38,422 nt of DNA. It comes from Seison nebaliae. Taxonomy: Eukaryota; Rotifera; Pararotatoria; Seisonacea; Seisonidae. Where the stretch lies: positions 1 through 38,422 of the forward strand of contig JALJEE010003212.1 of assembly GCA_023231475.1 (NCBI GenBank), in the 5' to 3' direction. A program made the position numbers and the translations under genes. Below are positions 11,195-23,547 of this stretch, piece after piece (position 1 is the stretch's first letter; the number at the start of each line of letters is the position of its first letter). Below the pieces are notes generated by a model. It saw nothing but the letters and a program-made list of their open reading frames with translations. It searched no databases and was not told where the DNA came from.

Positions 11195-11825
11195 CCTAAG
11201 AATATTAAAATTTTTTTATAATTCTTATAACATTGAATGCACAATAAATATACAATTTATGTAATTATTGATATCTGACTGTTAATCTTACTTCTTGTTA
11301 GTTAGAAAATGAAATTGTTTTCAGAGACGAAAAGAAACGATCTTCATCCAAAATGTTCGTTAATTCTCATATTTTTTTCAGGAGAGGAATAGGAATTTTA
11401 TTTTGTGAAAAAGTCACTTTTAAAATCATCTCGATGTCGGAACGAGAATAGTATTTTTACTTTCCAGAAAAATTTTGAAGTAAAGTGAATTTTTCTTTGA
11501 GATTCGTGTGGAAATATAAAAAAAATTATTTTCTTCTTTTCTAAATAATAAAAATATGTATGTCATTTAACATATGCATTTTATTACTCTTCAATGAAAG
11601 AAGAATCGTTAAGAAATTATGGTTCTAATTAAAATAGTATGATATTGTTATGAAAAGAGTTGATTGAAAGAAATTTATACAAAACGAATCTTAAGATAAA
11701 TCACGAATAATTTCACAGCAAATTTTAGTTTTTATAAAAAATTGATTTATTGTTTTTGCATAATCAAATAATAAGAAAAGGTAGCGAGTGATGAGTATTT
11801 ATTTCACATGGAATTGACTTGTTAT
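11195..11825. other. Convergent intergenic region, RGS and ZO 3' ends
   Basis: About 630 nt between two convergent genes. It holds the RGS poly(A) signal (11243) and, on the minus strand, an AATAAA at 11803-11798, 23 nt past the ZO stop. Nothing else is recognised. Confidence 0.5.
11243..11248 (+). terminator. Poly(A) signal of RGS gene
   Basis: AATAAA 48 nt after the RGS stop codon. Confidence 0.55.
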
Positions 11826-14720
11826 TCAAAAATAATCGATCATTATCGAAACTTTCTCGGTATCTGTTCTCGTATCTCCGACGTATTGAGTAGAAACGTT
11901 CTCTCCACTTTTCATGTTCAATGAATTTAGTTTGACTGATAATGACTGAACATCTTCTCGAGGTGCCCAGTGAGGCAATATGAGTTCAACTGGCTTAAGA
12001 AATCTTACCCCTATTGGACCGCAAACTACTAAGGGAGATAATAATTGTTCTTCTTCATAATCAAACTGAGGTTTGTCACATAATTGGAAATAAATTTCTT
12101 GTTCTTTGTCAACAGGTATAGCTCCTGATGGAATTCTTAATTGGACACCATTCTTCTCTAGAATACCACCCGTATGATCGAATACTCCTCTGACAGTTTC
12201 ATAATTCTCTTCTTTTTTCTTTTCGTGTTTTCGCTCGTTAATTGTTGCAATACGTTCTTCATGGGTCATATTACGGAAACGGTCAGTAGACGATGATGAA
12301 TGAGAACCATCAGATTCTCTTCTATCAGGATTTCCTAAAATGTTCCGCGATGTGGAATTATCGTCATTATGATGTTGGCTTTTTTGGTGTATGGAATATT
12401 TATTCAATTGATAATTGTCATCTCTCATAAATTTAGAAGCAGCGATATCTTGATAATTTTTATCAGAAATTAACGATGATGATGTCGTTGTAGGTTTGAG
12501 ATGATTTTGAAGACTTTCATATAATTTGCTACCACTTAAACGAGATGAATCGTGATTTAGACGGAGAGGCACATTGACTGAAATATTCTTATTACTCGAT
12601 GGTGGACTACGATCAGTAGGTGATGATGAGAGAAATCCTTCATCTGTTTCACGACGACTATTCGAATAATCTGAATGTGTTGACGGGAATTTATTGACGA
12701 TTTGACCTTGAGGTAATTCGTCTTCAAAATCATCATCTTTCCTTTCGTATTGCATGTTCCCGTCAGTTTCATTTAACATAGTTGTCGATGATTTATGATA
12801 ATCAGACGGATCAATAAATGATCGATCAGTTATCCAGGTAGGTGTTTGCTGTTGAGTTTCAATGACTTCCTTAATTTTCTGATACCACCAGAATTCTCCT
12901 TTAATATTCTCGTTCTGTAAAGTTAACGGACCAATGACGGCTGTGAAGGTATGATACCAATATTTCGAATATTCTTCCATTTGATTCCATAATTTCTTCA
13001 TTTGTTTCGATGACGTTTTCACATGACTCTCTGGCATTCTCAGATTTAATAGACGATCATGTTCAATAATAATCTTCTTCAATTCTTTTTGATTCGTCGT
13101 TTTGAGAAATATGACGATCGGATAATAACGACGATAATTAAGATATTCGATAGCATTTGGTGACACTTCCAAAATACAATGTTTATGTGCATCGATCGAT
13201 TCTTTGATATAATCGATATTTAAAGAATTGTGTGGTTGAGTTGTCGACATTTGGAAATGTTGAGGAAAATCGTTCAATAAATGTTGAATGGCATTATTCG
13301 CCAAAGTTCCATAAATGATGACTGGTCGTCGAAAATTGAGTTCTTGAAGAACAACTCTTTCATAAACTGGAAATTTTGGTGGCAACATATTTAAGGAATA
13401 CATAGATGAATTCTTCAAATTGGAAGTATTATTCAACTGATTCATCGATTGGGATTTATTTCGATTGTTCTGTTGGAATTCGGAGGAAATGATTGTCGGA
13501 TCGTCCAAATAATTGGTGGTGGATTTGGATCGTTTTCTCGATGAAAAAATACTTCCACATGATGATTGTTGAGGTGTGTTAGCTAATCGATTTCCTCGTT
13601 TAACATTTCTTTCATTAAATATTTCTTCAGCATATGTAAAATTTGGAATTGTGCCACGTTGTCCTTGAAAACGACTCATCTCACTCGAATTGACGAGAAG
13701 ATCTTTCGGATCGAAAATTTTCTTAACAGTCCAACATTTATTTCGTTTATTCTCATCATCACACAATGTGTCGATAACATGGAATATCGATCCTCTTACG
13801 AAAGGATAATTGTTTCGTTGTTTCGGATTTGATTGAATTGGCATATAATCGAAATGTGTTCGAATAAAGAATGAATCACCCTCGTTTGTACGAAGAATTG
13901 ACTGATAATTCTCACTATCATGATAGAGTGTTAAATCGATAAATTTATTTTGATTTTGAGTTCGATATTCCGAATTGACCAAAAGATGAATAACTTCTTC
14001 TTTTGTTCGGTTATCCATCGACTCATTACCGATGGCGTCGATTCTGTCACCTGCAACTATACCACTACGATCTGACAGAGAATTTTTGTTGACATTCGTA
14101 ATATAAATACCTGACTGATTTCCACCAGCTATTTTTATGCCTAACGGATCTTTATTCTTTAAATTTAAACGGACTGTTCGCCGTTGTCCTTGTACGGGTA
14201 ATTGGTTAAAATCCATCGAATTGACACTCATATCTCTATCCATTCCAGTAATTGGAGATCGTCGATTATTGGAACGTAAAGAAGAAAGTGAATTGGATGG
14301 ATTATATGTGGACTTCCTTTTCCTAACACCTATCCGAAGGAGTTGGGGCGATTTTGAAGCGAAATAATCATTAAGAAGTTCTTCTACCTTTTCTGCTGAA
14401 AGATTCTTTGTTGGAATTCCATTAACATGGAATATTATATCTCCCGGTGCCAATTGGAATTTGGAAAGATCTCCATGATTTCTCTCGTTTATGGAACCAT
14501 CATTCGTCTCGTTATTGGGTGATATATGAATCTTGGATAAATGTTTCCTTAATAATTGTGGCGTTAAATTTGCGATACGTTCGACTGATAATTCATTTCG
14601 GATCTTCCATTTCACCAATGATGGATGTTCATCATCCAAATAATTAAAATTGTGTCGCTGTTCAGATGGTTGACGATCAGTTAGATGACGTTCGTTTGAC
14701 AATAACAAATTATATATCAT
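11826..14720 (-). CDS. TJP1: Zonula occludens / tight-junction MAGUK (PDZ-PDZ-SH3-GUK-ZU5)
   Basis: Membrane-associated guanylate-kinase scaffold of cell junctions (ZO-1, polychaetoid family). It is one uninterrupted 964-aa frame. Domains: a PDZ2-like repeat ending about residue 135 (APGDIIFHVNGIPTKNLS); PDZ3 at about 180-270 (LGIKIAGGNQSGIYITNV); SH3 starting DSFFIRTHFDY; the catalytically dead guanylate-kinase region from FPVYERVVLQELNFRRP to QTPTWI; a low-complexity Ser/Asn linker; and a C-terminal ZU5 domain from VRGVFDHTGGILEKNGVQL to the end. The order and the DSFxIRTHF and YERVVL-E motifs are diagnostic. PDZ1 of canonical ZO proteins is absent. An in-frame stop precedes the ATG at 14720, so PDZ1 is either lost or lies in unseen upstream exons. 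Confidence 0.93.
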   Translation of the reverse strand: MIYNLLLSNERHLTDRQPSEQRHNFNYLDDEHPSLVKWKIRNELSVERIANLTPQLLRKHLSKIHISPNNETNDGSINERNHGDLSKFQLAPGDIIFHVNGIPTKNLSAEKVEELLNDYFASKSPQLLRIGVRKRKSTYNPSNSLSSLRSNNRRSPITGMDRDMSVNSMDFNQLPVQGQRRTVRLNLKNKDPLGIKIAGGNQSGIYITNVNKNSLSDRSGIVAGDRIDAIGNESMDNRTKEEVIHLLVNSEYRTQNQNKFIDLTLYHDSENYQSILRTNEGDSFFIRTHFDYMPIQSNPKQRNNYPFVRGSIFHVIDTLCDDENKRNKCWTVKKIFDPKDLLVNSSEMSRFQGQRGTIPNFTYAEEIFNERNVKRGNRLANTPQQSSCGSIFSSRKRSKSTTNYLDDPTIISSEFQQNNRNKSQSMNQLNNTSNLKNSSMYSLNMLPPKFPVYERVVLQELNFRRPVIIYGTLANNAIQHLLNDFPQHFQMSTTQPHNSLNIDYIKESIDAHKHCILEVSPNAIEYLNYRRYYPIVIFLKTTNQKELKKIIIEHDRLLNLRMPESHVKTSSKQMKKLWNQMEEYSKYWYHTFTAVIGPLTLQNENIKGEFWWYQKIKEVIETQQQTPTWITDRSFIDPSDYHKSSTTMLNETDGNMQYERKDDDFEDELPQGQIVNKFPSTHSDYSNSRRETDEGFLSSSPTDRSPPSSNKNISVNVPLRLNHDSSRLSGSKLYESLQNHLKPTTTSSSLISDKNYQDIAASKFMRDDNYQLNKYSIHQKSQHHNDDNSTSRNILGNPDRRESDGSHSSSSTDRFRNMTHEERIATINERKHEKKKEENYETVRGVFDHTGGILEKNGVQLRIPSGAIPVDKEQEIYFQLCDKPQFDYEEEQLLSPLVVCGPIGVRFLKPVELILPHWAPREDVQSLSVKLNSLNMKSGENVSTQYVGDTRTDTEKVSIMIDYF

Positions 14721-17700
14721 AATTATTGTCGGTTCTGATAGTCATAATATGACTATTGTCCAATTACTGTATTTCTAGGAAATTTTTCTTTGGTTTGTGA
14801 ATGTAGAGACTCCCAATCACTAACAGATTGATTTTGAGATATCGCTTAAGTCTATGAGAAGTGGGTGAAATGGAAAGAAGAAGAAAAGTAAATTTTTAAG
14901 ATTCATTTCTCTCATTTTTCTCCTTCTATTTTATTAGTGAAACGGAAGTCCGAAAAGGATGAAGAAGAAAATTTTTTTGGTAAAATGGAAACTTCCTTAA
15001 AGAACTAAAGATTGAATAAATACAAAAAGGAACAACAATAAAAACAACAACAACAATAGCAACATTATTCGAAAAATAACTCTAACTGAGAAAAGAATAA
15101 ATAAAAATAATGACACTTGAACTCCAGTAGAAACGAATGTTTATAATTACAATGATGACGATCATCGTGATATGAAGAGTTGAACGGTGAGCTAATTCTC
15201 TCCTTTTCATCTCTCTCATCTGTAAAACTGTACCGTTACACATAAGAGAAGTAAGTCGGGGACGTCTGAGCAATAAACTTAAGACAATTTTGTAATATTC
15301 TTCAAATGTAACATAAAGTTCGAAGGACGTAACATGTAATGATTTCTTTCACAATTTTCTTTGGTAGACATGTCGTTCATGTTCGATTTGAAAGACATTC
15401 AACAGATAGATCTGATAAATGTTTCATGAATTGTTGGAAGACATTAATAAATAACAAAAGGTACAAGATGATGCAATAACCGTAAAGGTGGGGAATGACA
15501 AATATCAATTTGGTGTATGATCACTAAAAAAAATTTATCATTTACAAATTAATATTGTTATTCATTCAACATTTGAACGATAGTAAATTTAGACATAAAA
15601 TAATAATACGGTTTCTTCATGACAATTGTTTCTTCATTCGCTTACACGACTTTCTTACGTAAATTTCCTATCAAACAATTCATTTTAATCAACAATTCAA
15701 TCGATTGCCAATCTTAATTGTCACAATATAACTTTCTTCAAACATTCACAACGCTACTGAGAGATAATTAATCAATTGCCAACAATTATCCGACAACCGA
15801 TAATGAAACAATTATATTAGATGTTAATTAAACTGTAACATTAACTAACAATTGTCACTTTTCTAATTGAAATAATTTCCTGTTTCATTTACTTTCCACC
15901 GTTTCCAATCTCATCTAAATTACTTTCATTTTCATAACATTATATCATGCCTTCTTCGATTGGGAAAATAAAAAATGGAATAATTCTATTTTTAATGTTC
16001 CTTCTGTATGAGTAATTGCACATGTGAACGATTCGTAGTTATGTCAGAACGTATGAGTCATAGAGTTTTGATAAAAATGAATTTTTTGAAACAGAATCAC
16101 ATTAATTTAAATATTGTCTAACGGCTATTTCACATCGGCTTGTTTACATAGTTCGAAATTCATTTGATAAATATAAACAAAAACTAGAGAGTGCGATTCT
16201 GTTCTTGTATTCGTGGCGATAATGGAGAGGAAAAGTAATATGAATTATGCAAAATGAAAATGAAAAATGATTAGAAGAAACGGATATGAATAAAAAGAAA
16301 ATCGATTAAGAAGGATCGATCGATATTTTCGGAATAAAGAAACGGAAAATTTCTCCTCGGTTTTAAGTGATAATTATTAATCATCTCCAAAAAACATTTG
16401 AGTGAGAAATGGAAAGACTTTGTTTCTTATATAATACATTTACATTGAGTGAACATTAGAAGGTATGGGGAACATGAACGATGTTCTCATGTACAACTCT
16501 CAAATCCTCTCGACTTCGGTAGGAGCGAACAGGTCTGTCAAATTAGAAGGTCCTGTTTAAAGAACGATAAATTGAAAGTGACAATTTTAACAAATTATAA
16601 TTTTTAATATAAATTAATATAAAACAATCTCTTCATGAATCAATTGGAGACATGTCTCCATAAAGTATGAAGTGAAGGAGAATTGGAAGAAAAGAAATCA
16701 TATCGTCAAGAAAGTGTGAGTTATTTTCCTTTTCTTTCGACATCGCTATATGATACTCCATAATATTCCATTGAGCAGCGAAATGAAAAGAATCTATATT
16801 CTCCTTTTCCCTTCTATTTGTTATGGCTCTTATATAATCATATGATTATTCTTTAGTGTGAAGGATTTCCTCAACAACTTCATAAGTCACGAAAATGATA
16901 CTTATATTTCGGTTCGCTATTCATCATGACACTCATCATTATTACCATCAACATCATCATCAATTCATAGAATTTTATGATAGATATTTATAGCGTCATT
17001 ATTGTCACCGGTAACGCAATACTGGTTAATTTCTTCTCCAAGTTTACCAGATGGCGTACCAAAACCAAATGTCGCAAAGTATTTGTTTTTCTTCTCTCAA
17101 TCGAAGAAAAAAGAAGGAAATTATTTGTATAGTCATTCAAGATCAATAAATTAACTCAAAATAAAAGTATTTCTTCTGTTATTTTTAGTGATGTGTATCC
17201 ATCATTTTATCGGGTTTCGGTTGGAAACAACTCGATAATTATCCGTCTTACATAATTGTTCAATTATGAATGAAATAGATAATTATTTTCTTCTGCTTTC
17301 TAATTTTCTACCTTCTTCTAATTTGCCAATTAATTTTCTCGTATAACCAGAATTATTTCCCATATTATTATGCTGGATTATTATTTCATTCAATTCATCG
17401 GAACCTTACCAATAATCAATAAATGGAATGAAATCATTTGATTTCAGTAAACTTGCCTTCCCGAAAATGGCAAAGGAAGAAGAAGGAAGATGAGGAACCG
17501 ATAACGAATTAGAGTTAAGGTAGAAATTTGATAAAATGAAAATTACATCAAGTTATTAGTTTCTGCTATTTATGTTATTTACCTAAAGTAAATGTTTGAA
17601 GAAGAAAATGGAACTTAATCGATTGAATAGTTGGCAAACTCTCCAATTGACGAGAAGTTGAGCATAGAAATCCTCTTCCTTATTTTCTCTTCCCGTTTTA

Positions 17701-18774
17701 ATTTTATCCGACATATCTCACTAATTCCATCGTTTTCTATTGCCTTCCTCACCACAAGTAACGGAAAGTGTCATACATTTCTCCATATACAATGTTCTCC
17801 CACCCTAGTAACTTCGACAGATGCATTTGTATTATGTAATGATCGATTCTTCCTCAATCTCTTCCGTTAAGACATAGAACTATTAAAATAATTTTATTTC
17901 GTTCCATTCTATTCAATTCCATTCATTAATTGCCAGAAATTATCTTATTGAAAAAATGTCAATAGTTACATTTGTCACCAGATGTATTTGCACGAAAATT
18001 ATAAAAGGAGAATTTGGAAATACTCTTCTTCAGTCCCACAACGGAGAATGTTAATATGTATTAATCAATGTGGTCCAGAATAAGGAAGTAGCATTCCTAC
18101 CAGAAATTTATTTGTATAAGAATGAAAAGAAATAAATTCTTCTTCTTTTTCCGAAAAAAATAATAAATAAAATTTACTTCTTTTGTCAGATAGTTCCTAG
18201 AGTTTCTCGATCGCTCTTATTATTTCTCGAGAATGGAATCCTCGAGAACTGTACGATCAGTTCGATCAATCCAAATAGGTGGTAGACTTCGTCCATTATG
18301 TGGAATTAATGAGACATAAGTAATGTAAATAATGAACGAAAATAGTAATTGGTGAATCGAGGGACTGACTCAAAAGTAGAAAGAAAGAAAGAAAGAAAGC
18401 AAGAACAGTATGTTCCCAATTTGTTCCATTTTTTTTATTATTATATTCATTCAGTCGTTTCATATTTTAATTTTGCTTCTTCCTTTCCTCCCCGTTTATG
18501 TGAATACTAACTACTACAGTAGTAACGGTATGTATGTAGCTCCGTGACGACGGCGGTCATTATAATCGATTTTATCGCTAACGAAATCCCTTTGACATAC
18601 CATCAACGATTACAATTTCCAACATTTAATCATCGCTTCATCTTTTCATTTATTAGAGAAATGGAGAAATTCCATATCTTTTTTCACCATTCACCAAAAG
18701 AAGAATACGAAAAGTCGAACGAGAAATTTTCTTCTGGAATAAAATGAGATTATTTGGAAAAGAAATTTTTTTAT
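14721..18774. other. Gene-poor stretch upstream of ZO gene
   Basis: About 4 kb with no supported gene on either strand. Short frames exist (for example 15082-15273 minus and 17631-17870 plus) but show no family motif and no matching exon partners. A (GAAA)n simple repeat lies at 18376-18399. Upstream exons or promoter elements of the ZO gene could be here. Confidence 0.5.
18376..18399. repeat. (GAAA)n microsatellite
   Basis: About five to six tandem GAAA units, ending in GCAAG. Confidence 0.8.
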
Positions 18775-19752
18775 TTAATCTTCACTCTTGTTGAAATGAA
18801 ATGTAAAATAAGAATTAGGAAAATCATGCAACGCTGTAAAATGATAGAAAACATTTGTTACCGCAAATGCGTATTCGAATGAGGAAAACAGAGTGAATGT
18901 GTATGGAATGCACCAAGCCAAATGGATCGCATAAGCAATGCCAACTATACCGATGAATATGGAGGAATAAATTAACCATTTCAATTTAGCATCAAATGAT
19001 TTTGAAAACGAGTCTATCGTTCCATAATCACTTGCATGCAACAAACGTGGCTCATCAAATTTTTTCATTTCTTTCAATCGGTAAGTGACGTACGTATTGA
19101 GATAACAGAAGAGCATTGCAAAGAAGGCATAAGTGATGAAACAGGAATCATGTACAGCTTTTAAAAGAAAACAAATCATTTTTAATTCAGAAATTCTTTA
19201 AGAAAATATGCCAACTCGAACTCTCTAAATTCGCAATAAATACCACTGAATAGAATGATGTCAGTTCGATAAGTTGGAAGAGAGTGTTGAGCCATATAAG
19301 AACTGTGGTTTTTACGGGAATTGTGGAAGATTTATAACATAAACTGAATTGATGATGGTAATGATTATGATAAATATATGTCATAATATATCTGGGAAGT
19401 AATGTGATTGAGAGGAAGAATCGCCAGAAATATCGATGCGGTTGAATTCCCGTTATTGCACTAATTGTCGGTATGTAATTTTTCACCTGAGAAAAGATTA
19501 GAATTTTTAATAAACTTTATCAAAAGAATTTAAATTTAAATATTTAATTTTAAAAAATTAAAAAAATAGATTATAAAAATGATTAAACGGAATTGAAAAC
19601 GATTTTTTTAAACTAACCCCACAATGATAAAACGTCACCTCATTAGAACGGAAGAGTAATGTGGAAATGAAACAAAAGGTAATTGTAACTAGTGGAACAC
19701 TGACAAGAAAGATGCCAAGATACCGAAGTTTTACGTGAAATAGTGGACGCAT
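18775..19752 (-). CDS. PGAP2: Post-GPI attachment to proteins factor 2 (Frag1/DRAM family)
   Basis: Multi-pass Golgi/ER membrane protein needed for fatty-acid remodelling of GPI anchors. Exons on the minus strand: 19752-19618, 19486-19222 and 19157-18775. Phases close and give 260 aa (human about 254). LRYLGIFLVSVPLVTITFCF is the first membrane segment. HCGV joins VKNYIPTISAITGIQPHRYF across intron 1, matching the human [23 protein letters not shown]. Later blocks are PRYIMTYIYHNHY, TVHDSCFITYAF and TNVFYHFTALHDF, all with clear human counterparts (NHYL, TIHENAFIVF, TNMAFHMTAWWDF). Start: first in-frame ATG after a stop. Introns are 131 and 64 nt, both starting GTT. The stop codon overlaps an AATAAA by one base. 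Confidence 0.9.
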
Positions 19753-22032
19753 TTCATGTATAGAGTATAGGTGTTCGAACAAAACAGAAAAGTAAAATTG
19801 AATAGATAATCAGCTTTCTGATCTAATGTCGGAGTAAAATATAATTTTTTCGTTGTTGCGAATCGTAAGTTGTTGTATGGTTAATGATAGTTTGATGGAA
19901 TGTGTCTGTTTGTTTTTTTCTGTTCCGTTCTTCTTCTCAGTGCATGTATGGTGTTTAGTGAGAGTTTGAATTATTTCATGATGTTATTTAATGCTGATTA
20001 ATAAAGGAAATCTCCACCATAAATCCAAATAACTTATTGATGAGAATTCCTATTTCTTCTTGCCTTCCGTCCTACACAAATGGAATATAACATTCCAAAT
20101 CGAATAAAGTGGAAATAATTGTGAGAAATCTCCAAATTTTTTCTCCAACAAATTAATTGTAAAATTTCTGATAAAAACCCAAGAAAACTTTTCATTAAAT
20201 GTAATTCTCTGCATTAATTATTATACATAACTCTGAAGGAAGCCGAGTCAGATCATTTGAACATTCGCTAAAGAAACTGATCGTTAAAGGAAATAAAGAA
20301 ATATATATGCCTCACTTACTTATATATAAATAATATGCTGGGGATTATCAGTCTTGTTATTTCTCTCCTTGCATTTTCTTAAATTGAGACTCATTTTCCA
20401 CAGTGACTTAAATTTAAATACCTCGATTACTACAATCTACCACTAACTAAGCGAATTGAATATTAGACTTCATAGAACGGAGAAATTAAAACGATTAACT
20501 TGCATTGATAAGAGTAGCATAAGACAAATGATCTATTAGAAAGTATTTCATCAGTCATAGGAACCAAAAATGTACGTATTTCTGTTTTTTCAGAAGAAAT
20601 AGTTCAAATAGTAAATTTGATAATTTTTAATAATAAACTATGATCAATTTAATGAACTAATTCAAATAGCCATTTTGGTTGGAAAAAAATTTACATAAAA
20701 ACATAATTCATAAATTTCCTTTGTCCGTTTTTCATATTTATGAAATTTTTTAATCATACATATTCTTTTTTTTTTATGTGAAAGGTTTAAATTGTATTCC
20801 TCCTCCATTGGCACTAAAATACACAATAATTTAAGTTTGGATTTGAATGGGTTCTCTATTATTCCAGTAACAACGGTTGAAATATGCGCGTTAAACATAG
20901 CGACAATTTAAGTGGCAAAACAAAACTTTTCCCAATTCACTTTGTCCCCTAGTAACAGACCCTCTGCCACCGGCAAAAATATTAATGACATTATTGAAAG
21001 ATTAATTTGGTTGTTAAGTTGTCGTTGGATTATTTCTTTGTTGTCATTATCCTGTCTTACAATTTACAATTGTTAGTTAGTTAAACATATTTCTATTTAT
21101 TTCTAAGTTTTATTTTTACCGAATGAAGTCTAATGAACAACTTTACATTTTGTCTATAATCTCCTAGGTAAATATTCCACAAAAAAATTTAATTAAATTT
21201 CTGAATCTAAATGAATTAATTTCCAATTCTTTTGAGCAGTTTTCCAATTTAATTGTCCTATGATTATATGAATAACAATTATTATAATGATTAAAGAAAA
21301 ATAATTCAAAATTCTTAGAAAATTGATATTATTTTAATTTCCCGAATGTTTACAAACAAAATATAATAAAATTTCATTCAAATTAAGATTAAAATAAATA
21401 CTTTACAATAAAGACAAGACAAGTCTAATCATTTAAATTCACTTTCACGAGACCATAAAATTCAACAGAATTACCTTCTTTGAATAATGTTTATAATCAT
21501 ATCTACTTGTTAGAATATTAGTTATAGTAGTTTATTATAGGGTAGTTAATAATATATTCAATTCCAATACTCTACACTTCACTCAATAGTTCCCACATGA
21601 ATTCTTATTATTTATCTCCTGGTCTTACGACAGTGATCAGACGATTAATAATAACCCCCATCATTTCAATTTAGTTGCATCTCCTGTTCTATTTAGCTAA
21701 TGTGTTATCTCATCGCATCTGATAATTCCATCAAGTGGATGAATCCGGTAATTTTTTACGAGCAATATTTGTTCTATTTGAAATATTTTAGAACTCACAA
21801 CTTAAGAATTTTTATGACAAATGGCGATACCAATCGAAAACTGTTAGAAAAAAGGTTGATATCTTTTTTTTACTTTTACCTAAAATAACGATTCTTCAAA
21901 ACTAATTTAAAAAAATTTTTTGACTGTTTGAGAACAATTTTGATACATTCTTGTTAGAAGAACTTTAGATTAATCTTTGAAAAATTAACGAAGAATTTTC
22001 ATCTTTTTCAATTAAATTTTTATTTAACTTCC
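19753..22032. other. Intergenic, no supported gene
   Basis: 2.3 kb of AT-rich sequence between two minus-strand genes. A 78-codon minus frame (20662-20898) and a 62-codon plus frame (21700-21888) were inspected. Each contains an intron-like GT...AG stretch, but neither builds into a recognisable protein. Confidence 0.45.
22019..22024 (-). terminator. Poly(A) signal of the 504-aa gene
   Basis: AATAAA on the minus strand, 8 nt past the stop of the 22033-23547 gene, so its 3' UTR is predicted to be very short. Confidence 0.45.
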
Positions 22033-23547
22033 TTAACCCACAGAATCGGCTGGTTTTGTTTCCAAACTATAAAAAGGATTTGTAAAGAATTTTATCATAT
22101 CATTTAGTTTTTCTTTATTACTATTATTCTTGCTCTCATTATGTTTTATGGTAATGTTTGATTGAGAAATCTCGTGAAGCTGTGAAGTATGAATCATAAA
22201 CTTTTTAGCTTTAGCACGTCCACAAACTGAACCGTAAAAGTGACGACCAACCGATGCCCGACAATCTCTATCCAAAAGATAATGTTCATAATAATAAATA
22301 AATTGCTCAGCAGATTTTCTTATTCTTTTGGTAATATCGATCTTAGATAAATTCTGTTGGAGATACAGATATAAACGATCCAAGGATATCAAAAGAAGAA
22401 ACGGATTATCACTTCTATTTGTAGGAGTTTGGGGGATATGGAAAACTGATTTCTCTATTACAGGTTCTATAAATTTCTCTGAAGATAAAAAGTTCTTTGT
22501 CAATTTTTCCAATTTATTTCTTAATTCTTTCTTCAACTGTTCCATCTTTTCACTTCGTTTCAATAATTCGATATCCATTGTTTTTAATGAACCACATATA
22601 TGATAATCAGTATCCCAAAATTTGAAAAAATCACAAATTATTCCATCTAAATCTTTCCTGAATTCGTCGACCACATACCAAATTTCAATTAATTTCTTTC
22701 GATAATAAATATATAATATTAGAAGATACATCAGATAGTAAAGAAGATCTTCTCTTATTAAACAAACTGAATAGAACAATCGATTTATATCAAATATCAA
22801 TGTATTCATTGTATTCAATAATTTTTGAATAATGTTCATTGTCGGGGTAGAAAGTAGGGCATGTACTGGAAAGATTTCTTTTATATCAGGTATAAATTCG
22901 ACATCCTTCTTTTTAAAAGTTTGCTTTAACTTTTCTGTAAAATAATACTTCCAATCACTCTTCCCAATCAAATGTTCCATTGACATATAATTACAGATGG
23001 AATAAGCTCTACGCGAATATAATTGAGAACGAATCTCATTCCAAGCATTGTTGGTGATAGTACAAAGAAGAATGTAACGTTCCTCACAATTCAGTTGTTT
23101 TTGCATGTCGATTAAAGTGGAAAAATTCCATTGGTATTTTTGAGCTATTCGAAAACTTTCTTTTTCTCGTTTATTTAATGTAGATAAAAAATTGTCGGGT
23201 TTACAATAGATATTTGGAGTTATCTTTTTCTTTTTTTTCACAGTTTTCTTTTTTTTCTTTGTTCGTCTAACTCGACTGTCCAATATAGGTGAAGGTTTCA
23301 GATAAAACACTTGATCGAATCTCCTGCATCTTCTCACAATTTCTTCGCATTCAGATTCAGACTCCTCTTCCGGTTCCATACAACGATAACATTCATTTGC
23401 TATTGTGAGAAACGTGTGGACTTTATTTGGTTTTTGCGATGGACAAAGTTTGGGATCCCATCCCGGTCGTAATAAGTTTCGATATTTGACGTCTTTGAGA
23501 ATAGCAGAACCTTTTTCTCGGGAGATTTTTAAAAGATTTCTGTACAT
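22033..23547 (-). CDS. Unrecognised 504-aa protein, single exon
   Basis: I do not recognise the family. The frame is long, uninterrupted and uses the same codons as its neighbours, so it is very likely real. The start is the first ATG after an acceptor-like TTTTTCAG in the upstream T-rich run, so a 5' exon or leader splice is possible. Visible features: GWDPKLCPSQKPNK near residue 30; a CxxC-like pair and an acidic cluster at about 55-70; a lysine block (TKKKKKTVKKKKK) near 95-107; a long predicted helical middle with a very hydrophobic YLMYLLILYIYY segment near 270-280; a coiled-coil stretch (LKRSEKMEQLKKELRNK); and a C-terminal SVGRHFYGSVCGRAKAKKF motif. No signal peptide. A cytoskeletal or ciliary coiled-coil role is only a guess. 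Confidence 0.75.
   Translation of the reverse strand: MYRNLLKISREKGSAILKDVKYRNLLRPGWDPKLCPSQKPNKVHTFLTIANECYRCMEPEEESESECEEIVRRCRRFDQVFYLKPSPILDSRVRRTKKKKKTVKKKKKITPNIYCKPDNFLSTLNKREKESFRIAQKYQWNFSTLIDMQKQLNCEERYILLCTITNNAWNEIRSQLYSRRAYSICNYMSMEHLIGKSDWKYYFTEKLKQTFKKKDVEFIPDIKEIFPVHALLSTPTMNIIQKLLNTMNTLIFDINRLFYSVCLIREDLLYYLMYLLILYIYYRKKLIEIWYVVDEFRKDLDGIICDFFKFWDTDYHICGSLKTMDIELLKRSEKMEQLKKELRNKLEKLTKNFLSSEKFIEPVIEKSVFHIPQTPTNRSDNPFLLLISLDRLYLYLQQNLSKIDITKRIRKSAEQFIYYYEHYLLDRDCRASVGRHFYGSVCGRAKAKKFMIHTSQLHEISQSNITIKHNESKNNSNKEKLNDMIKFFTNPFYSLETKPADSVG

Noticed and set aside
15082-15273. 63-codon minus-strand frame upstream of ZO as the missing PDZ1
   Set aside because: It has no GLGF-type PDZ motif and the frame does not connect to the ZO start.
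20662-20898. 78-codon minus-strand frame between PGAP2 and the 504-aa gene
   Set aside because: It contains an intron-like GTTACT...TTTTAG stretch, but removing it leads to a stop and no motif is seen.
21700-21888. 62-codon plus-strand frame upstream of the 504-aa gene's 3' end
   Set aside because: It holds a GTA...TTTTAG stretch of intron size, but the joined product is short, unrecognised and lacks a clear start exon.
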